Assembly: GCA_016707885.1 (NCBI GenBank) | Contig: JADJGU010000005.1 | Location: 1-64,000 of the forward strand | Direction of reading: 5' to 3' | Source of the DNA: Sphingomonadales bacterium | Lineage (GTDB): Bacteria; Pseudomonadota; Alphaproteobacteria; Sphingomonadales; Sphingomonadaceae | Length of the DNA stretch: 64,000 nucleotides | Part shown: piece after piece, positions 52,668 through 62,331 of the stretch | Numbering within the stretch: position 1 is the stretch's first letter | How the letters are laid out: the number at the start of each line of letters is the position of its first letter | The notes under the pieces: model-generated | What the model saw: only the letters and a program-made list of their open reading frames with translations | What the model was told of the DNA's origin: nothing | Databases searched by the model: none | Translations under genes and position numbers: made by a program

Positions 52668-53624
52668 TTATTCGGCGCCGTGCTTATGCGGTCGCAGCGA
52701 TGCCAGCAAGCTTCCCATTTGGAAAATTATGGCCTGTTTGTCGAGAGACAGCGCAACGGCGCGCTGGGCAAGCCGGTCGGCATCCTGAAACGCCTCCACC
52801 GCAGCTATCGCGCCAGAGGTCCGCGCCTCATTGGCAATGCTGATCGGGACATAGCGCAAAAAGGCTTCATATCTGGCTTGCGCCGATTTAGTCGACAGGC
52901 TTTCGGCCAGCCCATGGCGGACTTTGTTCGTTGGGTCGCCCTTTTCGACGATATTCTGAATCGCGGTTTCGATTTCGTCGAAATCAAGATCTGCATAGTC
53001 GAGTGCCTGACCTGGGGATCCATTGCCGGTCGCTGCGAGCAGCTCGATTTCCCGTTCCGACGCCTGCGGAACTGCCTGACGCAATGCGGCTGTCATGTCG
53101 GCGGGTGACAATGGATCGAAACGCAACAACTGGCACCGCGAACGAATGGTCGGAAGCAGCCGGTCGCTGGCATGGCTTATCAGGAAGAAATAAGTTCCAA
53201 CGGGCGGCTCTTCGAGCGATTTAAGGAGGGCATTGGCTCCTCCCCGCTCCAGATCGTCGGCTGAGTCGATGATAACAGCACGTTTGGGACCTAGCGAAGG
53301 GCGGGTGGTCAGCGCGTGCTGGACGTCGCGAATCTGGTCTATCGAAATGCTGCGTTTGAGTTCCGCATTGGGATCGGCTTCTTCTCCGTCTTTCGGCGCC
53401 TCTTTCGCCAAACGCTGGACATATTTTATGTCCGGATGCGTCCTATGATCGATCAGTGTACGGTAGCGGTCCTCCGGATCGACCAGCAGCCGTGCGAACT
53501 CGACTGCGAAATGCGCCTTTCCAAGCCCACGTGGACCGGCAAGGATCCAGCCATGATGCAACCGGCCACCGGCCAGTGCCCGCTCGATATGCTGGCGGTT
53601 TTCATCATGGCCGTAAAATTTCAT
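52668..53624 (-). CDS. holB: DNA polymerase III delta' subunit (HolB)
   Basis: 318 residues with an AAA+ clamp-loader pattern: HGWILAGPRGLGKAHFAVEFARLL (degenerate Walker A, GPRGLGKA), ISIDQIRDVQ, AVIIDSADDLERGGANALLKSLEEPPVGTYFFLISHASDRLLPTIRSRCQLLRF, the SRC motif of delta'. The subunit loads the sliding clamp. It overlaps tmk upstream by four bases (ATGA), the usual order tmk-holB-metG-tatD in proteobacteria. Confidence 0.94.
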   Translation of the reverse strand: MKFYGHDENRQHIERALAGGRLHHGWILAGPRGLGKAHFAVEFARLLVDPEDRYRTLIDHRTHPDIKYVQRLAKEAPKDGEEADPNAELKRSISIDQIRDVQHALTTRPSLGPKRAVIIDSADDLERGGANALLKSLEEPPVGTYFFLISHASDRLLPTIRSRCQLLRFDPLSPADMTAALRQAVPQASEREIELLAATGNGSPGQALDYADLDFDEIETAIQNIVEKGDPTNKVRHGLAESLSTKSAQARYEAFLRYVPISIANEARTSGAIAAVEAFQDADRLAQRAVALSLDKQAIIFQMGSLLASLRPHKHGAE

Positions 53625-54253
53625 TGCGGCAAAAATCCGGCCAATGTGGCCACCAGCGACTGGGTCACCTGTTCTGCAGTATCGTTGGCATCAATGATGC
53701 GCACCCGCTCGGGTTCCTGTTTTGCGATCTGCAGAAAGGCCGCGCGCACTTTTGCGTGAAATTCGGATGATCGCCCGCCGATGCGGTCGCTGACTCCTGC
53801 GTCTCTACGCTGCAGACGTTGCGCCGCTACGTCTGGCGGCAGGTCGAGAACCAGCGTCAGGGCAGGAAGGAAACCGCCGCTACCGATAGCGTGCAGTGTC
53901 ATGATATCCGCATCGCCCAGACCAAGGCTGGCCCCCTGATAGGCACGGCTGCTGTCAACATAGCGGTCGGTGATGACCCACTTTCCAGTGGCAAGAGCGG
54001 GTTTAATCAGTTTTTCGACATGGTCGCTGCGCGCCGCGGCGAATAGCAAGGCCTCTGCGGCTTTACCCCAGCGATCGTCCGTTCCAGCAAGCAACAGGTT
54101 ACGTATGGCCTCGGCACCCTCGGTCCCGCCCGGTTCGCGGGTGAGGACAACCTCTATCCCGCGCGCGCGCAAATAAGCGGCAAGTGCGGATATTTGCGTG
54201 GATTTCCCCGCACCTTCGCCCCCTTCAATCGATATGAAAATACCTTCGCGCAT
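53621..54253 (-). CDS. tmk: Thymidylate kinase
   Basis: 210 residues with P-loop EGGEGAGKST, DR motif TDRYVDSSRAYQG and LID segment RDAGVSDRIGGRSSEFH. It phosphorylates dTMP. The ATG at 54253 overlaps the D-alanyl-D-alanine carboxypeptidase stop by one base (TGATG); the frame is open to 54286 but not conserved. It overlaps holB by four bases. Confidence 0.95.
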   Translation of the reverse strand: MREGIFISIEGGEGAGKSTQISALAAYLRARGIEVVLTREPGGTEGAEAIRNLLLAGTDDRWGKAAEALLFAAARSDHVEKLIKPALATGKWVITDRYVDSSRAYQGASLGLGDADIMTLHAIGSGGFLPALTLVLDLPPDVAAQRLQRRDAGVSDRIGGRSSEFHAKVRAAFLQIAKQEPERVRIIDANDTAEQVTQSLVATLAGFLPQ

Positions 54254-55389
54254 CACATGCCCACCAAAGCGCGGGCGCCGTTCCATGCGCGGCCAAAAAA
54301 GCTGGCTTTTTGGACAGACGTGCCGGCGATTAGCGGGAGCACCTGCTTCTTGCCGTCGGCCGACAGGACAACCAGTTCACCCAGCGCCTCTCCCTTGCGG
54401 ATCGGGGCGCGGATCGGGCCGAAATAGCGTGCTTTCAATCGCAGTTTTTCCTTGGAGCCGACACGCTTGGTCGCGGCAAAATCCCATGAAGCAACCAAAG
54501 GGACGTTATCGGCCGAACCCAATTGCACCGGTGCTTTGGTAACGGTTTCACCTGTGTGAAACAAAGTCTGCGTTTCCCACTCGCTGAAACCCCAATTCAT
54601 GAATTTCCGCGCCTCTGTGATGCGCGACTGCATCGTCGGCAAACCGGCAATAATCATAATCAAGCGCCGATCCCCGCGCTTCGCCGTGCCTGCAAGGCAG
54701 TAGCCTGCCTCTTCGCTGTGCCCGGTCTTGAGGCCGTCGGCCCCTTCAATCACGCCCAGCAAGGGGTTGCGATTGACTTGAGTGACGTTCGACCAGCGAA
54801 AGGATTTTTGCGAAAAATAGCGTTCGAAAGCCTCGGGGTGCTCAATGATGATCGCTTGCGCCAATTTTGCCAGATCGCGGGCTGTCGAATAGGTTTTGCC
54901 GCCGTCCGGCCAGCCATTGGGATTTCCGAAATGAGTATTCGTCATGCCCAGCTTCTTGGCGGCAGCATTCATTTCAGCCACAAAGGCAGCTTCGCTTCCC
55001 GCCACGCCTTCCGCCAGTACGACCGAAGCGTCATTTCCCGAAAGCGTCAATACGCCGAACAAGAGATTGCCGATCGATACGCTTTCATTCGAACGCAAGA
55101 ACATGGTGGAGCCTTTATTGTTCCACTTTGTCCAGGTCGCCGGACTGACCTTCACTTTTTGATCAAGGCTGACCTTCTTGTCCATCAAGGCGTTGAAGGT
55201 GACATAGGCGGTCATCATTTTCGCCATAGAGGCTGTGGGAATGCGTTTGTCAGCGTCGCGTTCGTACAAGGCCCGATCAGAAAAAGTGTCGAGCAGAAAC
55301 GCGACCGGTGCGCTGCCCGAATAGGTCGCGGCAAATCCGGGTCCAGCAAGAACCAATAATGAAAGGGCAAGAAATGCTCGCATGGCCAT
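54253..55389 (-). CDS. D-alanyl-D-alanine carboxypeptidase (DacA/C-type PBP)
   Basis: 378 residues, a signal peptide ending GPGFA, then the serine active site SMAKM (S-x-x-K), SGN in LTLSGNDASVVLAEG, and KTG in DGLKTGHSEEAGYC. The C-terminal domain is the beta-rich PBP5 type. It removes the last D-Ala from peptidoglycan stems in the periplasm. It follows rlpA on the same strand and overlaps tmk by one base. Confidence 0.94.
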   Translation of the reverse strand: MAMRAFLALSLLVLAGPGFAATYSGSAPVAFLLDTFSDRALYERDADKRIPTASMAKMMTAYVTFNALMDKKVSLDQKVKVSPATWTKWNNKGSTMFLRSNESVSIGNLLFGVLTLSGNDASVVLAEGVAGSEAAFVAEMNAAAKKLGMTNTHFGNPNGWPDGGKTYSTARDLAKLAQAIIIEHPEAFERYFSQKSFRWSNVTQVNRNPLLGVIEGADGLKTGHSEEAGYCLAGTAKRGDRRLIMIIAGLPTMQSRITEARKFMNWGFSEWETQTLFHTGETVTKAPVQLGSADNVPLVASWDFAATKRVGSKEKLRLKARYFGPIRAPIRKGEALGELVVLSADGKKQVLPLIAGTSVQKASFFGRAWNGARALVGM

Positions 55390-55425
55390 CTGTTAGACTG
55401 GCTTGCGGTGGCTTTCCAGCCAAAG

Positions 55426-56394
55426 CTATTCGCGCAGCAGCCTTGCTTGTGGATAGCCCTTGGCCTGTGCGTTTTTGAGAGCGGATTTTGCCTCATCTTC
55501 GCTGGCAAAGGGACCGAAACGAACGCGGTGCAATTTCCCGTCGCCGCTGCTGACAACCTTGGCTCCAAGTTTGGTTGCCAGTTGATCTGCATTCGCCTTG
55601 GATGAAAAGGCTGCAACTTGCACACTATAGCCAGCTTTTGCCGAAGTCGCCTTTGCCTGAGGTGTAGCAGGTTTGACAGGTTCCGCTTTTGCAGGCGTTT
55701 TTACGGCGGCCGGCTTTGCTGTTGCTTTTGCACTTGCAGGGGCTGGCTTCGCTGGAGGCGTGGTGACAGCTTCTGGCGCGGCAACTTTTGGCGCTTCCAA
55801 CTTGGGCATTTTCGCTAGCTTGTCGCGCAACACCTTCAGAAGCGATTCTGGTGTGTCGAGCCGGGTACCGGCAGGTTGGTTGGCGCGTAAAACGGCGCGA
55901 TCCTGTTCCGGCGGATTGACCCTGCGGACGCGCACCGGCGCGTTGCCTTGCCCTGAAATACCAAGCTGGCGGGCGGCACCTTCTGACAGGTCGATCAGGC
56001 GCTCATTGGTCATCGGGCCACGATCATTGATGCGCACCAAAATCGTTCGCCCTGTATCCAGTGCGGTTACCTCCACATAGCTGGGCATGGGCAAGGTTTT
56101 ATGTGCAGCCGTAATTGCGTCGGGCACAAAAATCTCGCCATTGGCGGTCGGGTTGCCCTGAAGCTCTTGCCCATAGGCGCTGGCAAAGCCAACCTCGTCA
56201 TAGTTGGACGTATCTTCGGGCGTGTAAGTGGTGCTGCCAACGGTAAAAGGCGCGCCCAGTTTGACGGGCAAATCGCTGACCGAAGCTGCAGGGGTCTGTT
56301 TTGCTGCGGGAAGGGTTTCCATCCCCCCTCCTCCGCACGACGCAAGCAGGAGGCAAAACGATGTGCCAATCAGGAGCCTAGTTTCGTACCGCAT
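55426..56394 (-). CDS. rlpA: RlpA-like septal protein with SPOR domain
   Basis: 322 residues. A lipoprotein signal ends LLLASC. The double-psi beta-barrel has GFASAYGQELQGNPTANGEIFVPDAITAAHKTLPM and the catalytic-site region ILVRINDRGPMTNERLIDLSEGAARQLG. An Ala/Pro/Lys-rich linker (about residues 205-250) precedes a C-terminal SPOR domain (YSVQVAAFSSKANADQLATKLGAKV). RlpA cuts naked glycan strands at the septum. The ATG at 56394 overlaps the upstream transglycosylase gene by 17 bases. The length is typical. Confidence 0.9.
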   Translation of the reverse strand: MRYETRLLIGTSFCLLLASCGGGGMETLPAAKQTPAASVSDLPVKLGAPFTVGSTTYTPEDTSNYDEVGFASAYGQELQGNPTANGEIFVPDAITAAHKTLPMPSYVEVTALDTGRTILVRINDRGPMTNERLIDLSEGAARQLGISGQGNAPVRVRRVNPPEQDRAVLRANQPAGTRLDTPESLLKVLRDKLAKMPKLEAPKVAAPEAVTTPPAKPAPASAKATAKPAAVKTPAKAEPVKPATPQAKATSAKAGYSVQVAAFSSKANADQLATKLGAKVVSSGDGKLHRVRFGPFASEDEAKSALKNAQAKGYPQARLLRE

Positions 56395-57454
56395 CGGCAA
56401 GCAATCCCACAGAAAGAGCGTAAAAATTGGAGCAATTATAGTCCAATATCGCGCGATAGTTGCTGCCCAGTAAATATGCGGTCTTTCCTTCACCATCAGG
56501 CTCAATCAGCGCGGCCTGCATATTGTCATCAGGCCAGACACCATTTTGGGCGGTGACGCCCATTTTTTTCCATTCCGAAATCTTCATCAACCGGCTGTGG
56601 CGGGAGAAGACGCGGGCGCACCGCGGCGCAACCAAAGTGCTTTTGATGCTATTGCGGTCGAGGCTCGACGGCACGTTGACGGCAAAGCCCCAAGGCTCAT
56701 TCCGCCGCCAGCCGGCATTGAGCAGATAATTGGCTATCGACGTCATCGCGTCGACTTCGCTTTTCCAGATATCGGCATAGCCATCACCATCGCCATCTCG
56801 CGCGAGGCGGAGATAGACCGAAGGCAGAAATTGCGGGCGACCTAGCGCCCCTGCCCAGCTGCCCGTTATTGCGTAAGACGGAACACCCCGGTCGATCATC
56901 TTCAAGACAGCGACCAGTTCCGCTTCGAACAAATCGCGACGGCGGCCTTCGAAAGCGAGCGAGGCCAGCGCGTCGGGTGCGTGGAAATTGCCCATCACTG
57001 CGCCATAGTTGGTCTCATGCCCGTAAATGGCGATCATCACCTCTTCGGGCACGCCGGTTTCATTCTCAATCCGCTGCAGTAACGGACGAAGTTCTGAATA
57101 TTTGCTGCGTCCGCGGCCTATTCGCGCGGCATCGACATGCTTGCGGCGATAGGGTTCAAATGCAGGGATGGGCGCGTTGCCAGGCGTTTCGGGCTGGCCG
57201 CGATCAAGTTGCACGACACGGGGCACATAGGTCAGCGTCGGGATAACGCGGTCGAGCGTGGCCTTGCTGACCCCTTCCCGTTCCGCACGCAGGCGGACTG
57301 TTTGCAGATATTGGGTAAAAGCATGCGAATGGCCTTGATCGGAAGCGGCGGTTGTTGCTTGCTGGGCCGAAAGCGCGGCAGGCGGGCTCAGCGCAGCCAG
57401 CAACAATGCGGCAACTACGCCATCAACCGGGAATTTTCCGAAACGCAACGCCAC
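56378..57454 (-). CDS. Lytic murein transglycosylase (MltB-like)
   Basis: 358 residues with a signal-like N-terminus (VDGVVAALLLAALSPPAALS). The catalytic Glu is in VMIAIYGHETNYGAVMG, followed by ALASLAFEGRRRDLFEAELVAVLKMI, SWAGALGRPQFLPSVYL and a C-terminal peptidoglycan-binding-like end (LLGSNYRAILDYNCSNFYALSVGLLADAV). It cleaves the glycan with anhydro ends. The GTG at 57454 is chosen because AGGAGG is upstream; no ATG fits. It starts the rlpA, dac, tmk run on the minus strand. Confidence 0.9.
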   Translation of the reverse strand: MALRFGKFPVDGVVAALLLAALSPPAALSAQQATTAASDQGHSHAFTQYLQTVRLRAEREGVSKATLDRVIPTLTYVPRVVQLDRGQPETPGNAPIPAFEPYRRKHVDAARIGRGRSKYSELRPLLQRIENETGVPEEVMIAIYGHETNYGAVMGNFHAPDALASLAFEGRRRDLFEAELVAVLKMIDRGVPSYAITGSWAGALGRPQFLPSVYLRLARDGDGDGYADIWKSEVDAMTSIANYLLNAGWRRNEPWGFAVNVPSSLDRNSIKSTLVAPRCARVFSRHSRLMKISEWKKMGVTAQNGVWPDDNMQAALIEPDGEGKTAYLLGSNYRAILDYNCSNFYALSVGLLADAVRN

Positions 57455-57652
57455 ACATCCTCCTTTTGAGCCAGTCCGGAACGATAACATGGATTTGCGG
57501 TTCTAACACAATAATATCAGCAGATTGGCGCGCCCTTCGCTCCCTCTGTCGCGTAGCTCGCTGTGGGTACAAGACTTTCACAGACAAAAGCGCGGCCCGA
57601 AGCGCAGAGCGCTTGCCAGCACGGTTTTAGATGGTAAAGGCGACGGCGCAGC

Positions 57653-57742
57653 GGACAGGTGGCCGAGTGGTTTAAGGCACCGGTCTTGAAAACCGGCGTG
57701 GGTGCAAGCTCACCGTGGGTTCGAATCCCACCCTGTCCGCCA
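57653..57742 (+). tRNA. tRNA-Ser (anticodon TGA), CCA encoded
   Basis: A 90-base tRNA: acceptor GGACAGG pairs with CCTGTCC, discriminator G and encoded CCA. The D-arm, the anticodon loop CTTGAAA (anticodon TGA, reads UCA codons) and the long variable arm of a serine tRNA are visible, with a T-arm GTGGGTTCGAATCCCAC. It is on the plus strand in a gap between two minus-strand genes. Confidence 0.95.
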
Positions 57743-57747
57743 ATTCC

Positions 57748-58095
57748 CTACTTCTCTTCGGCTAGCTGGCCACCGTTGTTCAGATTTTCGCCGAATGCGC
57801 TGGTGACGCCATCGACCATCATCTGGATTTCCTCGGTCGCATATTGCTCGGCATCCTTTTGCGACGAACCATAGCCGCGTTCGGATTTGACCAGCATGTC
57901 GAAATAGGTTTTGCGTTCGGTCGGGCAGGCCTTCTGCGCTGCTTCATTGAATTCCGGCGCAGTTTTTTTCACCTTCACCGCTTCGTTATGTTCGGTAATC
58001 AAGCAGTTGTTGAAACCCTTGCGCGCCTCGTCCAGCGCATCGCCCTTCATTGCTGCCATGTTGAGCGCCATGGCCAGCGCCAAGCTCATCATCAT
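57748..58095 (-). CDS. Hypothetical exported protein
   Basis: 115 residues with a signal peptide-like start (MMMSLALAMALNMAAM, without a clear cleavage site). Two cysteines (NNCLI and KACPTER) may form a disulfide; the rest is helical. No family recognised. It lies six bases after the tRNA-Ser gene on the opposite strand. Confidence 0.55.
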   Translation of the reverse strand: MMMSLALAMALNMAAMKGDALDEARKGFNNCLITEHNEAVKVKKTAPEFNEAAQKACPTERKTYFDMLVKSERGYGSSQKDAEQYATEEIQMMVDGVTSAFGENLNNGGQLAEEK

Positions 58096-58216
58096 AAACT
58101 TTTGCTCCCCAGTTTTTTAGCGAACGTCTGTTCTTCCCCTATGTTCTGGATACCACAGCGCCGACGCATGCTGCAATGTCCGAAATTGCAAGCGAATCGA
58201 CGCTGAATGCATATGT

Positions 58217-59503
58217 TTAGCGGATGCGTTTGCCACCTTTTACAACTGCGTCGACCGACTCGAGTTCACGCACGTCGCTCAACGGATTGCCGTCGACAGC
58301 GATGATATCCGCATATCGACCGACGGAAATTGCACCAACGTCCTTTTCGCGGTCCAGCGCCTGCGCGCCGTTGCGGGTCGCGGCCTGGATCGCTTCGAGT
58401 GGGGTCATCCCATATTCGACCATGACACGGAATTGTTTGCCGATTTCGCTATGCGGCATCACGCCGGCGTCGGAACCGAAAACCATCCGGACTCCTGCCT
58501 TGTGTGCCTTGCGGAAATTGTCGCGCTGGATCTGGGCGACTTCGCGATCCTTGCGCAGATTATCCTCGAGCACACCATTTTTGGCACCTTCGGCTTGGGT
58601 ATATTCGGTGTTGTAGATATCCATCGAGAACCAAACCGGGCGGGCGCGGGAAGCGGCCAGTTTGATGCCTTCGTCGTCAACAAGGCTGGCATGTTCGATC
58701 GTGTCGATGCCCGCCTTGATCGCCGCCTTGATGCCGTCGCCGCCATGCGCGTGCGCTGCGACACGGATGCCCCACTGATGCGCCTCGTCTGCGATCACGC
58801 GGAGATGTTCTTCCGAAAGCTGCTGCTGGCCGGGTTCGGTATTACGCGAGAAAACGCCGCCGGTCGCGCAGACCTTGATGACTTCGGCGCCATATTTGCG
58901 CTGACGGCGCACCTGATAGCGCAACTCGTCGACGCTATCGCCAATCCCCTCTTCCTTCCCGTCCTTTTCAAGGCTGGGGGGAAGGAAGGTGGAATCGCAA
59001 TGCCCGCCGGTTGCCCCCAGCGCATAGCTTGCAGGCACGATGCGCGGGCCGACCGCGTAGCCGTTGTCGATGGCTTGCTTCAGGCCGATATCGTTGCGGT
59101 CGCCCGACCCGACATTGCGCACGGTTGTAAAGCCGGCGTCGAGCATCGACTTGGCTGCACCGACAGCTGTCATCCCCCAGAAGCTGTCTGTGAATTCCAG
59201 ACCCCGATAACCGCCAATATCGGCAGGGCCATCTAGGTGGACGTGCATATCTATGAGGCCAGGCAGTAAGGTGCGGTCGCCCAGATCGATATGGGTGACA
59301 TCGCTGCCCCATTTGACCGTGCGGGCGTCGGCAATGTTGGTGATGCGACCGCTTTCGTCGACGAATACCGCCGGATGTTCGACCATCTTGCCGGTCAGCA
59401 CATCGAGCATGCGCGCGCCAGTAATTACCGTATTTTGTGCCTGAAGCGGCGACGCCAGCGCCAGCAGCGATAGGGCACCAAAGGCTGAAATCTTGACCGA
59501 CAT
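58217..59503 (-). CDS. Secreted metal-dependent amidohydrolase (dipeptidase-like)
   Basis: 428 residues with a signal peptide ending LQA. The H-x-H metal motif is in GLIDMHVHLDG, a Lys-type region in GAEVIKVCATGGVF, further His in AAHAHGGDGIK and IEHASLVDD, and the final Asp in MVFGSDAGVMPHSEI. This fits the imidazolonepropionase/Xaa-Pro dipeptidase branch of amidohydrolases, which hydrolyse peptides or cyclic amides. The substrate is not known. It is preceded on the minus strand by a membrane protein gene after 80 bases. Confidence 0.88.
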   Translation of the reverse strand: MSVKISAFGALSLLALASPLQAQNTVITGARMLDVLTGKMVEHPAVFVDESGRITNIADARTVKWGSDVTHIDLGDRTLLPGLIDMHVHLDGPADIGGYRGLEFTDSFWGMTAVGAAKSMLDAGFTTVRNVGSGDRNDIGLKQAIDNGYAVGPRIVPASYALGATGGHCDSTFLPPSLEKDGKEEGIGDSVDELRYQVRRQRKYGAEVIKVCATGGVFSRNTEPGQQQLSEEHLRVIADEAHQWGIRVAAHAHGGDGIKAAIKAGIDTIEHASLVDDEGIKLAASRARPVWFSMDIYNTEYTQAEGAKNGVLEDNLRKDREVAQIQRDNFRKAHKAGVRMVFGSDAGVMPHSEIGKQFRVMVEYGMTPLEAIQAATRNGAQALDREKDVGAISVGRYADIIAVDGNPLSDVRELESVDAVVKGGKRIR

Positions 59504-59582
59504 GATTTACCTCCCGAATCTTGCTTTCGAATTTGTGGCAAGTTCGGATTGGCCTGAACAGCAGAAAGTTTGTCGAACTGCA

Positions 59583-60254
59583 CTAGGCGCGACGGCTATG
59601 CAGCAGTTCGGCTGCGCGCGCAGTTTCAAGATAGGCTAAAAACCGGCGCAATTGCTCGACGCCACCGTCAACCTCGAAGTCTGAAACAGTCAACTGGTCG
59701 GTGGCACCCGAAGAATCTTTGTATGAAATCCGCAAATTATGGCGAAACTTTTGTCCCAGCTTTCCGCCGAGATAAGCTGAAAAGGAAAAAGATCTGACCG
59801 CTTCTTGATAGACGTCTTCTTTCAGCTGATCTGCCCGGCCAAATTCGATGAGTGATATGCTGCCAATCGCGATCGGCTCCGGTGTCAATTTCAGGCTGTC
59901 GTGCATCAACAATTGTTTGTCGCGATAAACCAATAGCGCGCTAGATCCACTTAGTCGCCAGATGCGAATGGCTATGGCCCAAAGCAAATAGACGATTGCA
60001 GCGAGTAAAGCGACAACTGGAAGCCAGCCGCCGGATAATTCTTCGAGCAGGCCTTCGTGGCGTCGGGGCGGGATTTCATCAAACAGAATATCGGGCGTCG
60101 GGTCGTTTGCAATATAATAGGATGTTGGCTGAGGCTCGGGTTGAAACGGGCGGGTCGTGCTAAGTCCCCAAAAGCATATTACGCAAAACAGGGAGAAGTA
60201 GAGCAGCTGGACGAGCAAGCCGGAGCGCGAGAAATGCAACGATGTTGGATCCAT
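59583..60254 (-). CDS. Membrane protein of unknown function
   Basis: 223 residues with two helices (LLVQLLYFSLFCVICFWGL and LPVVALLAAIVYLLWAIAIRIW) and a C-terminal cytoplasmic domain (LLVYRDKQLLMHDSLKLTPEPIAIGSISLIEFG) resembling a pleckstrin-like or YcxB-type surface domain. No family is assigned. The ATG at 60254 is chosen because the frame to 60317 adds only a low-complexity start. It is a single gene. Confidence 0.6.
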   Translation of the reverse strand: MDPTSLHFSRSGLLVQLLYFSLFCVICFWGLSTTRPFQPEPQPTSYYIANDPTPDILFDEIPPRRHEGLLEELSGGWLPVVALLAAIVYLLWAIAIRIWRLSGSSALLVYRDKQLLMHDSLKLTPEPIAIGSISLIEFGRADQLKEDVYQEAVRSFSFSAYLGGKLGQKFRHNLRISYKDSSGATDQLTVSDFEVDGGVEQLRRFLAYLETARAAELLHSRRA

Positions 60255-60346
60255 GCGGTTAGCTGTATTCCGGTTTGAGAATGGCACCTTACTGGAGTAG
60301 AGCGACCAGCCGGGCAAGCTATCCTATGACCTAGTATGCAAATGGC

Positions 60347-60880
60347 TCAGTCAAGAATACGCTCAAAACGCGAGACAATTTTTGTGCCGCTGCCTTTATC
60401 GCTATATTCTGCAGCCCTCGCCATTGCTGCACTTTTCAGTGAGTCATAGTTTGAGAACTGGCAGTCGGTACCGTCGCTTTCGACGCCCGGCAGCGCTGTT
60501 TCCGGATCGCCGCAGTCAAAATCCATATCATATGCTTCGTTGCCATCATCATTGATGCGGAACAGCCGATAGGCTTCCATCTTGCCATTCGCATTGACGA
60601 TTTGGGCAAGATATAGGTCGTCCACCAACGCATCGAATGTGATGGTGTAGGCCGGTTTGGCAGCGTTGCCGAACTCCGAATGTTCAACCATCAATTCATT
60701 GCCCTCGAGCGACACGACATAGCGATCACCGGTAAACACCTCGCCCTCAAAGCGTGAATAGGTTCCCGATAGTGACGGTTTGTCCATTGCGGCATCGGGC
60801 ATCAGCGGCGCTTCGGACGTCCAGCAGCCGGTGAGAAGCAGAGCGAGAGTCGCTGAGAGCAACGCGTTTATCGGTTTCAT
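60347..60880 (-). CDS. Lipoprotein of unknown function
   Basis: 177 residues. A lipoprotein signal ends LLLTGC (lipobox Cys at about residue 18). The mature protein is beta-rich (SLSGTYSRFEGEVFTGDRYVVSLEGNELMVEHSEFG) with a Cys pair in DCGDPETAL and DCQFSN. No family recognised. The ATG at 60880 is preceded by AAGGAGGCTT; an upstream start at 60895 would overlap it. Confidence 0.6.
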   Translation of the reverse strand: MKPINALLSATLALLLTGCWTSEAPLMPDAAMDKPSLSGTYSRFEGEVFTGDRYVVSLEGNELMVEHSEFGNAAKPAYTITFDALVDDLYLAQIVNANGKMEAYRLFRINDDGNEAYDMDFDCGDPETALPGVESDGTDCQFSNYDSLKSAAMARAAEYSDKGSGTKIVSRFERILD

Positions 60881-60939
60881 AAGCCTCCTTCGCAACCCGC
60901 TATGAAGCTAGCCGAAAGAGGCCCTTGGTCAACCGCCGA

Positions 60940-62331
60940 TTACATATGCAGCATCTTCCCATAAGCCCCCAGCACGCTCTCATGCATCATTTCCGAGAGC
61001 GTCGGGTGCGGGAAGACGGTGTGCATGAAATCGGCTTCGACCAGTTCGGCGGTCTTGCCGATGGTGTAGCCCTGGATCAGTTCGGTAACCTCGGCGCCGA
61101 CCATATGCGCGCCGAGTAACTCGCCGGTCTTGGCATCGAACACGGTCTTGATAAAGCCCTCGGCCTCGCCAAGCGCAATCGCCTTGCCGTTACCGATGAA
61201 GGGGAAATTGCCGACCTTCACGTCATAGCCCGCTTCCTTGGCCTTCGCCTCGGTCAGGCCGACGCTGGCGACCTGCGGGTGGCAATAGGTGCAGCCGGGG
61301 ATATTCTTCGGGTCCATTGCATGCGGATGGCTGCCTGCAATGGCCTCGGCAGCAATCACGCCTTCGTGGCTCGCCTTGTGCGCCAGCCAGGGTGGCGCCG
61401 TGACGTCACCGATGGCCCATAGTCCGGGTACATTGGTGCGGCACATCGGGTCGGTCTTGATATGCTCGCGCTCGGTTGCGACGCCCAGTGCCTCCAGCCC
61501 GATATTCTCGGTATTGGGGACGATGCCGATGGCGACGATGCAGTGGGTGAATTCGCTTTTGGCGATCTTGCCATCCTTGTCCTTTATTTCGGCGGTGACG
61601 CCACTGGCGCTGGCCTTCAATGACTGCACCCCTGCCCCGGTCAGGATCGTCATACCCTGCTTTTTCAGCGCCTTTTCAAGGAAGGTTGAAACGTCCGCAT
61701 CTTCAACCGGTACGATGCGGTCCATCATTTCGACGACGGTCACTTCGGCGCCCATATCATTGTAGAAGCTCGCAAATTCGATGCCGATCGCGCCGCTGCC
61801 GATCACCAGCAATTTCTTCGGCATTTCGGGCGGGGTCATCGCGTGGCGATAGGTCCAGATGCGCTTGCCATCGGCAGGCGCAAAAGGCAGGTCACGCGCG
61901 CGGGCGCCGGTGGCAATGATGATGTTCTTCGCGGTCAGGGTTTCTTCGCCCTTGTCGCTTTTGACGACCAGCGTGTTCGCCGCGGTCAACCTGCCCTCCC
62001 CCATATAGACGGTGATCTTGTTCTTCTTCATCAGATGCGTGACGCCCTGATTGAGCTGTTTAGCGACACCGCGCGAGCGCTTCACTACCGCATCGATATC
62101 CGCGCTGATATTCGCCGCCGTCAGCCCATAATCGCCCGCATGCTGCATATAATGATAAATCTCCGCCGAGCGCAGCAACGCCTTGGTCGGAATGCAGCCC
62201 CAGTTAAGACAGATACCCCCGAGTTTTTCGCGTTCGACAATCGCGGTTTTCAGGCCGAGTTGGGCTGCACGGATGGCCGCAACATAGCCACCGGGGCCGG
62301 AACCGAGGACTATTAGGTCGTAGTTGCTCAA
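60940..62331 (-). CDS. lpdA: Dihydrolipoyl dehydrogenase (E3)
   Basis: 463 residues. FAD-binding GSGPGGYVAAIRAAQLG, redox-active cysteines in GGICLNWGCIPTKALL, NAD-binding GSGAIGIEFASFYNDMGAEVTVVE, and C-terminal catalytic His-Glu in HTVFPHPTLSEMMHE. It reoxidises dihydrolipoamide on E2 for the pyruvate (and possibly other) dehydrogenase complexes. Its start overlaps the previous gene by four bases (ATGA), and pdhC is two genes upstream, so it is the E3 of this PDH operon. Confidence 0.96.
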   Translation of the reverse strand: MSNYDLIVLGSGPGGYVAAIRAAQLGLKTAIVEREKLGGICLNWGCIPTKALLRSAEIYHYMQHAGDYGLTAANISADIDAVVKRSRGVAKQLNQGVTHLMKKNKITVYMGEGRLTAANTLVVKSDKGEETLTAKNIIIATGARARDLPFAPADGKRIWTYRHAMTPPEMPKKLLVIGSGAIGIEFASFYNDMGAEVTVVEMMDRIVPVEDADVSTFLEKALKKQGMTILTGAGVQSLKASASGVTAEIKDKDGKIAKSEFTHCIVAIGIVPNTENIGLEALGVATEREHIKTDPMCRTNVPGLWAIGDVTAPPWLAHKASHEGVIAAEAIAGSHPHAMDPKNIPGCTYCHPQVASVGLTEAKAKEAGYDVKVGNFPFIGNGKAIALGEAEGFIKTVFDAKTGELLGAHMVGAEVTELIQGYTIGKTAELVEADFMHTVFPHPTLSEMMHESVLGAYGKMLHM